Source: Prevotella sp.
GTDB taxonomy: Bacteria > Bacillota > Clostridia > Oscillospirales > Ruminococcaceae
Direction of reading: 5' to 3'
Length of the DNA: 26,579 bases
NCBI GenBank assembly: GCA_023663025.1
Contig: JAMPIC010000027.1
Span: 1-26,579 of the forward strand
A program made the position numbers and the translations under genes. The notes beneath the pieces are model-generated. The model saw nothing but the letters and a program-made list of their open reading frames with translations. It was not told the origin of the DNA and did no database searches. Below are positions 21,463 through 26,579 of this stretch, in pieces (positions within the stretch are counted from its first letter, which is position 1; each line of letters starts with the position of its first letter).

Positions 21463-22749
21463 TCAATATCTGTATACGGCGGCGTAATTTCCGTCGTCGG
21501 AAATATAGTCCGCGATTTTTTCTTTATCGGAATTGCTGGAATAAAATGTGGCGTCCGCGATGTTGTAGCCTTTTTTCTTCAGAAAAAGCTCGGGGGTTAT
21601 CCAGCCCGTTTCGTCGGTGTAGACCTCGTTCCAGGCGTGGTAAATGTTCGGGTCGGCGTAGCCGATGACGAGCCTTGCGGGAATTCCCCGCGATCGGCAC
21701 ATAGCCGCGAAAAGCGAAGCGTAGTCGAAGCATATGCCCTTTCCCGCCGCCAGGGTCTTGTCCGGGTCGGGGATATATCCGCTCTGAACCGTTGCCGCAA
21801 GCTGCTTGTCGTAGGAAATACTGTCCGCAACGTATCCGAATATGGCGGCGATCTCCTCCACGTCTCCGTTTTTTCCCGCGCAGACCTCCGCGGCTTTTTT
21901 CACGCATTCGGAGCTTTGCCCGAAGCTCACATATTTATTGGGGTACAGGAAAGTATCCGTCTCGTTTTTCAGGGAGACCTCGAATTCTCCCGAAAGCACA
22001 GGGGCGAAGTTCTTTCCCGATATGTGCTCGTATACCTTTACCGAGTAGCTGCCGCTGCCCATAAGAGGGATAAAGTCCCGTTTTCCGCCCACGGAAATGT
22101 CGTGGTCGTACTGGACGGTTCCGTTTGCGATCCTCAGCTTCGCCTGCGCGCTCGATCCGCTGTACACCACCGAGATATAGCCGTCCGCCGCGTTGCTGTA
22201 GTCCAGCTCCGCCTTTTCCTCGGAAAAGACCGCCGTTCCGCTTGCCAGCGGGACTTTCACATCGAGGATAACGATTTCGGCGGGTTTGGGAGGCTCGGCA
22301 GTTGTTGGAACAGTCGTTGTCTCCGAAACGGAAACGGTTTCCGAAGCTGTTTGCGAAGCCGTTCCGGAGGTTTCGGGAACGTTCTCCGACACCTCGGTAT
22401 CGCTCGGCGCTGCCGTATCCGTCGTTGTTTCTTCGCTTTCGGCGGCGGTTTCCGTTTCGGACAAAACCGTTTCGGAAGTCTCCGTTCCGGACGTTTCGGA
22501 AAAGCTTTCGCCGCTTGTTTCCTCCGCGCTTTCCGCGCTGACCGAGCTTTCCGCAGCGGAAATTTCCTCCGCCGGGGAAGATAACTCCGTTTCTGCGGAG
22601 ACAGTCACCGTCTCGTACGGCGCGCCAGCCGAAGAGGAGGAAACGTCCCCGCCGCTTTCGCAGGAGGAGAACAGCAGTGCGCACGTCAGGCAAACCGCGC
22701 AAAGCAAAACGTTCGCAGAAAAATTTCTTTTGCTCTCACGACCGCGCAT
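21463..22749 (-). CDS. Transglutaminase-like lipoprotein with Ser/Thr/Glu-rich linker
   Basis: A 428-residue exported protein. The N-terminus has a lipoprotein-like signal (CALLFSSC, lipid cysteine about C30; phenylalanine at -3 is unusual). A low-complexity Ser/Thr/Glu linker spans about 35-155, then a beta-rich domain and a C-terminal transglutaminase-like core. The core has Cys near 340 in GKGICFDYASLFAAMCRSRG and His near 371 in YHAWNEVY; the third catalytic residue is probably the Asp of IADATFY. Bacterial members usually act as proteases or cross-linkers of proteins; the substrate is unknown. It lies 46 bases after the alarmone synthetase gene and 14 before gspF, with RBS AAAGGAGG. It could be attached to the outer membrane face and modify pilus or wall proteins. 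Confidence 0.85.
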   Translation of the reverse strand: MRGRESKRNFSANVLLCAVCLTCALLFSSCESGGDVSSSSAGAPYETVTVSAETELSSPAEEISAAESSVSAESAEETSGESFSETSGTETSETVLSETETAAESEETTTDTAAPSDTEVSENVPETSGTASQTASETVSVSETTTVPTTAEPPKPAEIVILDVKVPLASGTAVFSEEKAELDYSNAADGYISVVYSGSSAQAKLRIANGTVQYDHDISVGGKRDFIPLMGSGSYSVKVYEHISGKNFAPVLSGEFEVSLKNETDTFLYPNKYVSFGQSSECVKKAAEVCAGKNGDVEEIAAIFGYVADSISYDKQLAATVQSGYIPDPDKTLAAGKGICFDYASLFAAMCRSRGIPARLVIGYADPNIYHAWNEVYTDETGWITPELFLKKKGYNIADATFYSSNSDKEKIADYISDDGNYAAVYRY

Positions 22750-22795
22750 ACGTTTCCTCCTTTCGGTCGGATTTTTTGGGGACGGTCACGCCCGA

Positions 22796-23494
22796 TTACC
22801 CGCCGCCGTTTTGGGCTTGAATGGTTGTATGGATATCCTGCATTTCCTTGTCCAGCGCGAAGATCTCGTCCGCGCACGCCCTTAGCCTTTTGCGCAGGTC
22901 GGGGGAAACGTCGTTGTCAGTTTTGTATTTCAGTTTATGCTCAAGGCTTGCCCAGAAGTCCATGGCAATGGTGCGTATCTGTATTTCCACGGGTATGGGG
23001 GCAGGTCCCGCGGAAAGAAAAATGGGCACTTCCACGATAAGGTGCAGGCTTTTGTAGCCCGACGGTTTGGGATTTTTAATGTAGTCCCTCACCCTGACGA
23101 GGGTAACGTCGTCCTGCCCCGTCAGCAGCTCCGCCACGCGGTAGATGTCGTCTATGTAGTTGCATATGACCCTTATTCCCGCCACGTCGGTAATGTTCGC
23201 CGACATGGACTCCACCGTTACGGGCAGACCCTTTGCCCTGACCTTTTTAACGATGCTCTGCGGGGATTTGAGCCGCGATTCGATATGGTGTATGGGATTA
23301 TAGGAAAATTTCGTCTGAAACTCCTCGTCGAGTATTTCAAGCTTGGTGCGTATCTCCTTGATGCCCGCGCGGTATATCTGCATTCTTTCCGCAAAGCTGC
23401 GCATTATCTGTTCGATGTTCTGACCCTTGACAAGCTCTGCGGCGCTCTCAAAATCAAGTTTGTTTTCCGTTGCCGCCGGCAGCGTCTGCGACAT
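22796..23494 (-). CDS. relQ: Small alarmone synthetase, (p)ppGpp synthetase (RelQ/YjbM type)
   Basis: A 232-residue single-domain synthetase that transfers pyrophosphate from ATP to GDP or GTP in the cytoplasm. The RelA/SpoT fold is clear: R74 and K83-K84 before DVAGIRVIC (103-111), SGYKSLH (145-151) for nucleotide binding and VEIQIRT (169-175) with the catalytic glutamate E170, then the long C-terminal helices with FWASLEHKLKYK. No hydrolase (HD) or regulatory TGS/ACT domain exists. Length and helical C-terminus fit RelQ better than RelP, with a short extra N-terminus. ATG 23494 follows AAAGGAAG. It is the first gene after a strong promoter and leads the nine-gene operon; whether it is really co-transcribed with the pilus genes needs testing. 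Confidence 0.88.
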   Translation of the reverse strand: MSQTLPAATENKLDFESAAELVKGQNIEQIMRSFAERMQIYRAGIKEIRTKLEILDEEFQTKFSYNPIHHIESRLKSPQSIVKKVRAKGLPVTVESMSANITDVAGIRVICNYIDDIYRVAELLTGQDDVTLVRVRDYIKNPKPSGYKSLHLIVEVPIFLSAGPAPIPVEIQIRTIAMDFWASLEHKLKYKTDNDVSPDLRKRLRACADEIFALDKEMQDIHTTIQAQNGGG

Positions 23495-23550
23495 TTGCCA
23501 TACTTCCTTTGCCTTGTATTTACCCCGTTTAAATTCAGCCGTATATAATT

Positions 23551-23579
23551 ATTTTACCATTATTGTTTCGGTCTGTCAA
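23551..23579 (-). promoter_or_regulatory. Promoter of the relQ-pilT operon
   Basis: On the - strand a consensus TTGACA (complement of 23574-23579), 17 bases, then TAAAAT (complement of 23551-23556). The leader to ATG 23494 is about 50 bases. It is the only strong promoter seen before the nine-gene run. Confidence 0.82.
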
Positions 23580-23631
23580 CCGCGTACCGAAAATTTGCTC
23601 CCCGCTTTTCGGTCTGATTTCCGCGTATGGA
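23566..23631. repeat. Imperfect direct repeat in the divergent relQ/prmC promoter region
   Basis: Twenty-five bases at 23566-23590 and 23607-23631 share TTTCGGTCTG and CCGCGTA in the same order (19 of 25 identical, offset 41). The first copy contains the relQ -35 box. An ACCGAAAA/TTTTCGGT inverted pair (23586-23593, 23606-23613) overlaps them. Possible regulator sites. Confidence 0.5.
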
Positions 23632-23650
23632 CTTTTTAGCGGAAATATGA

Positions 23651-23692
23651 TACAATAAGTCTGTCCGGAGCTGCCCCGTCCTCCGGACAGAC
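23651..23692 (+). promoter_or_regulatory. prmC promoter and 5'-end hairpin
   Basis: TACAAT (23651-23656) with TG at 23648-23649 is an extended -10. Directly after it, a perfect 12-base inverted repeat (23659-23670 with 23681-23692, ten-base loop) lies at the predicted transcript start. No T run follows, so it is not a terminator; it could stabilise the mRNA or be an operator. Confidence 0.6.
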
Positions 23693-23725
23693 CGAATACC
23701 TTTAACAAAGAAAGGATATCATATC

Positions 23726-24607
23726 ATGACTTTAAAAGAACTGCACGGTCTTACCGTAAATATGCTGTCCGCCGCGGGAGTTGAGGACAGCCGCTTCGAT
23801 GCCGACTGCCTTTTCGAGGATATTCTGGGCGCGGACAAGCCCGCTCTTGTCCTGCGGGGAGAAACGGAAGTCCCCGAGACGGACGCGGACAGGCTTATGC
23901 TCGCCGCCGAAAAACGCTGTGGGGGAACGCCTCTCCAGTATATTCTCGGCGAATGGGAATTTTTCGGCAGACCCTTTTATGTGGGCGAGGGAGTTCTTAT
24001 TCCCCGTCCCGACACGGAGGTTCTGGTTGAAAAGGTTCTGGAGCATTTCGCCGCCGAGGGGAACGCTTCCCCCGAAATATGCGACCTTTGCAGCGGCAGC
24101 GGCTGCATTGCCGTCACCCTGAAAAAGGAACTCCCCGCCGCTTCCGTTCACGCGGTGGAGCTGTCCTCCGAGGCTATGCCCTATCTGGTCAGGAACATCG
24201 CCCGTCACGGCGCGGACGTAAAGGTCATCAAGGGGGACGTTTCCGACGGCAGGCTGCTTGAAAATTTTGCCGACCCCGACGATCCGGGAGAGTTCCGCAA
24301 AATCGACTGCATTGTCTCAAACCCGCCCTATATCACCGACAGGGAGATGACGGAGCTTTCCCGGGAGGTGCGCAGGGAGCCGGACGTTGCTCTGCGGGGC
24401 GGAGCGGACGGACTGAAATTCTATCGGACGATAGCCTGTCTCTGGCGGGAAATTCTCAGGGACGGCGGTCTGCTCGCCTTTGAAACAGGCTTTGAGCAGG
24501 GCGAAGCGGTTCGGGAAATTTTAGAGAAAAACGGCTATGGAAAAGTTTCCGTCTTTAAGGATTACGCGGGCAGGGACAGGGTCGTCACGGGAATAAAAAA
24601 GGACTGA
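23726..24607 (+). CDS. prmC: Release-factor glutamine N5-methyltransferase
   Basis: A 293-residue cytoplasmic enzyme that transfers a methyl group from S-adenosylmethionine to the glutamine of the GGQ motif in release factors RF1 and RF2. A helical N-terminal domain (about 1-90) is followed by the Rossmann-type methyltransferase core with DLCSGSGCIA (about 120-129) as the cofactor site and NPPY (199-202) as the catalytic amide-binding motif. Length is typical. ATG 23726 has GAAAGGA about nine bases upstream. In many Firmicutes the gene is next to prfA, which is not in this window; here it stands alone between the relQ operon and glgB and ends in a terminator shared with glgB. Confidence 0.93.
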   Translation: MTLKELHGLTVNMLSAAGVEDSRFDADCLFEDILGADKPALVLRGETEVPETDADRLMLAAEKRCGGTPLQYILGEWEFFGRPFYVGEGVLIPRPDTEVLVEKVLEHFAAEGNASPEICDLCSGSGCIAVTLKKELPAASVHAVELSSEAMPYLVRNIARHGADVKVIKGDVSDGRLLENFADPDDPGEFRKIDCIVSNPPYITDREMTELSREVRREPDVALRGGADGLKFYRTIACLWREILRDGGLLAFETGFEQGEAVREILEKNGYGKVSVFKDYAGRDRVVTGIKKD

Positions 24608-24622
24608 TACCGTTCAGTCCTT
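24599..24622. terminator. Shared terminator overlapping both stop codons
   Basis: AAGGACTGA (24599-24607) and TCAGTCCTT (24614-24622) form a perfect nine-base stem around a six-base loop, preceded by A's and followed by TAATTTT. The prmC TGA is in the left arm and the glgB TGA (complement of 24614-24616) is in the right arm. Confidence 0.85.
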
Positions 24623-26374
24623 AATTTTAAAAAGCACGCCGGAATATTTCGGCAGAAGCATATCCTGCGGGTCGGGCTTTTCCTCCCGCCCTGTGCCGCC
24701 GCTGAAAATGTCCCAGTCGGTATTTATCAGCAGTTCGGCGTTTTCCCCCACGTCAAGGGAGTACCGCTTTTCCGTATCGCTGAAATTGAATACGCCGACC
24801 AACGTCTCGCTTTCGCTTCTGCGCTCGACGGCGTATATGCAGTTTTCGGTATTGCCGCAGTCCAGCCACTTAAATCCGTCGTTGCTGTAGTCCCTTTCGT
24901 ACAGTGCGCTGTGGGAAAGGTACAGCTTATTCAGCTGCTTCATAAACTCGTAAAAGCTGTCGTGCAAGGGATATTTCCGTATGTCCCAATCCTGTTCGCG
25001 GCTTTCGTCCCACTCGCGGAGCTGACCTATCTCGCCGCCCATAAAGTTCAGCTTTTTGCCCGGGTGCAGATACATATACAGATAAAGCGCCCGCGCCTGG
25101 GGGAATTTTTCCCCGTACTGTCCGTTCATTTTTTGCAGGACGGTGGCTTTCCCGTGGACGTTCTCGTCGTGCGAAAAGGGCAGCAGATAGTTCTCGCCGT
25201 AATAGTACATCATGGAAAAGGTCAGCTTGTGGTACTCCTGCGATCTATATTCGGGAGCTGTTCTGAAATAGTTGAGGGTGTCGTTCATGAAGCCCATGTC
25301 CCACTTGTAGTCGAAGCCAAGTCCGCCGCTGTCGACGGGCTTTGTAACGCCGGGGTAATTGGTGGAATCCTCCGCCGCCAGTATGCAGCCGGGAACGCGT
25401 TCTTTCAGACCCTTGTTCATAACCTTTATGAACTCCACGCCTCTGCCGTTCACGCCGCGCCGTTCCTCGCCCTGCCAGTAGATGATCCTGCTTACGGCGT
25501 CCAATCTTATACCGTCGAAATGGAATTCTTTCAGCCAGTAGTGCGCGCAGGACTGCAAAAAGCTGCGGACTTCTCCCCGCGAGTGCATGAAGTTGCAGCT
25601 GCCCCATTCGCTTACTCCCACGTCGCTGTGGGGATATTCGTACAAAGACGTGCCGTCGTAATTGCTTAACCCGTAGCCGTCCACGGCGAAATGGACGGGT
25701 ACGAAGTCCATGATAACGCCGACGCCGTTTCGGTGGCATTTGTCGATAAGCTCCATCAGTTCGGCAGCCTCGCCGTAGCGGGAGGTGGGACTGAAAAATC
25801 CCGTGTTCTGGTATCCCCAGGATTCGTCGCAGGGGTGCTCGCTCAGGGGCAGGAACTCGATGTAGTTGTAACCCGTCTCCTTGACATAAGGGATAAGCCT
25901 GTCGGCAATTTCGCCGTAGCTGTACCAAGAGTCGTCCTCTTTCCTGCGCCAAGAACCCATATGTACCTCGTAAATGTTCAGCGGCTTGTTTTTGCAGTCC
26001 GTCCTGCCGCGAAGCCATTTTTCGTCGCCGAACCTGTAGGCGGACAAATCTCTCAGCACCGACCTGAAGCCGGGGCGAAGCTCCATGCCGAAGCCGTAGA
26101 CGTCGCAGTGATCGGTAAAGCCGCCGTTCCTGCCGTATATCCTGTGCAGATACTTCATTCCCGCCTCGGCGTTCGGAACGCACAGCTCAAAGAAATTTCC
26201 GTCGCCCACCCGTTGCATATCCCATTCGTTCCAATCGGTGAAATCGCCGAGCAGGCAGACCCTCCGCGCGGCGGGGGCGAATACGCGGAAAACATAGCCG
26301 TCCCCCTGCCTGTGTGCGCCAAGGTATTCGTAAGCGTCGAAAGCAGTCCCCGTATAGAAGCTGTAGAAGTCCAT
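24614..26374 (-). CDS. glgB: 1,4-alpha-glucan branching enzyme
   Basis: A 586-residue glycoside hydrolase of family GH13 that introduces alpha-1,6 branches into glycogen. A CBM48 domain (about 20-100, with YVFRVFAPAARRVCLLGDF) precedes the barrel: region I DFVPVHF (223-229), nucleophile D292 in DGIRLDAVSR, acid/base E335 in ILAAEDST, and SHDE (401-404) of region IV. A beta-rich C-terminal domain follows. It is shorter than the E. coli enzyme (about 730) because the first N-terminal domain is absent, as in other short branching enzymes. ATG 26374 has AAAGGA eight bases upstream. No other glycogen gene (glgA, glgC, glgP) lies in the window, so it seems to be transcribed alone. Confidence 0.93.
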   Translation of the reverse strand: MDFYSFYTGTAFDAYEYLGAHRQGDGYVFRVFAPAARRVCLLGDFTDWNEWDMQRVGDGNFFELCVPNAEAGMKYLHRIYGRNGGFTDHCDVYGFGMELRPGFRSVLRDLSAYRFGDEKWLRGRTDCKNKPLNIYEVHMGSWRRKEDDSWYSYGEIADRLIPYVKETGYNYIEFLPLSEHPCDESWGYQNTGFFSPTSRYGEAAELMELIDKCHRNGVGVIMDFVPVHFAVDGYGLSNYDGTSLYEYPHSDVGVSEWGSCNFMHSRGEVRSFLQSCAHYWLKEFHFDGIRLDAVSRIIYWQGEERRGVNGRGVEFIKVMNKGLKERVPGCILAAEDSTNYPGVTKPVDSGGLGFDYKWDMGFMNDTLNYFRTAPEYRSQEYHKLTFSMMYYYGENYLLPFSHDENVHGKATVLQKMNGQYGEKFPQARALYLYMYLHPGKKLNFMGGEIGQLREWDESREQDWDIRKYPLHDSFYEFMKQLNKLYLSHSALYERDYSNDGFKWLDCGNTENCIYAVERRSESETLVGVFNFSDTEKRYSLDVGENAELLINTDWDIFSGGTGREEKPDPQDMLLPKYSGVLFKIKD

Positions 26375-26435
26375 GATATCAGTCCTTTCAAAACAGAGAA
26401 ACATTTTATTGACTGCCGTCAATTATTATGCTATA

Positions 26436-26464
26436 ATTATAAATAATCTTTCCGCCGCGGTCAA
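26436..26464 (-). promoter_or_regulatory. glgB promoter
   Basis: On the - strand TTGACC (complement of 26459-26464), 17 bases, then a consensus TATAAT (complement of 26436-26441). The leader to ATG 26374 is about 55 bases and contains the small inverted repeat TTGAC/GTCAA (26410-26414, 26419-26423). Confidence 0.8.
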
Positions 26465-26481
26465 CCGTCGGATTTCGCACA

Positions 26482-26499
26482 GCGTCAATTATTCGACGC
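26482..26499. repeat. Inverted repeat upstream of glgB
   Basis: GCGTC (26482-26486) and GACGC (26495-26499) flank an eight-base AT-rich centre, about 20 bases upstream of the glgB -35 box. It could be a regulator site; support is weak. Nothing else recognisable was seen from here to the window end. Confidence 0.3.
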
Positions 26500-26579
26500 A
26501 TGACGAAAACTGTCGATTTTTGAAAAAGACCTGCAAATAAAAGTCAAGCCTTAAAAAGCAGAGTTTACAAATAATTAAC

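Overview
The window reads as a chromosomal segment of a Gram-positive anaerobe of the class Clostridia, most likely a gut Ruminococcaceae/Oscillospiraceae-type organism. This is an inference from protein families: a clostridial PucR/CdaR-type regulator, the ftsE-ftsX-M23-S41 cluster, a DUF4860-type pilus-like cluster, and a choice-of-anchor A surface protein with an NPKTG wall-sorting end. Strong GGAGG-type ribosome sites, mixed ATG/GTG/TTG starts and moderately GC-rich coding DNA fit this. No rRNA, tRNA, insertion sequence, phage gene, integrase or CRISPR array was seen.

Layout. 1-365: non-coding, with a run of short hairpins, a terminator-like stem and the secG promoter. 366-2876 (+): secG, an internal terminator-like hairpin, then rnr (RNase R, TTG start). 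2939-7398 (-): a MarR regulator and two overlapping half-transporter genes forming a heterodimeric ABC exporter, with a clear promoter and a palindrome where an autoregulatory operator would sit. 7399-7933: AT-rich divergent control region. 7934-9019 (+): PucR/CdaR-like regulator. 9209-14428 (+): ftsE, ftsX, an M23 peptidase with a coiled coil, an S41 protease, a small membrane protein and a helical-repeat protein, a cell-wall remodelling cluster. 14457-16778 (-): a large wall-anchored surface protein with about 24 copies of a 9-residue acidic proline repeat. 17005-23494 (-): nine tightly packed genes encoding a small alarmone synthetase, a transglutaminase-like lipoprotein, a GspF/PilC platform protein, four small single-pass proteins of pseudopilin or accessory type, a Nudix hydrolase and a PilT-type ATPase. 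23726-24607 (+): prmC. 24614-26374 (-): glgB.

How the genes work together. SecG and RNase R are housekeeping. FtsEX together with the secreted M23 enzyme is a standard way of switching peptidoglycan hydrolysis on at division; the adjacent secreted protease could process it. The pilus-like operon is the least ordinary part: it carries a PilT-type ATPase but no PilB/GspE assembly ATPase and no prepilin peptidase in the window, and it is headed by a (p)ppGpp synthetase gene and contains a Nudix hydrolase. This is the best candidate here for something under-described, although similar clusters without the alarmone gene are known to me from clostridia.

Compact shared terminators lie at all three convergent gene ends (2905-2940, 14407-14441, 24599-24622), two of them overlapping stop codons. 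All functions are read from motifs by eye; no database search was run.
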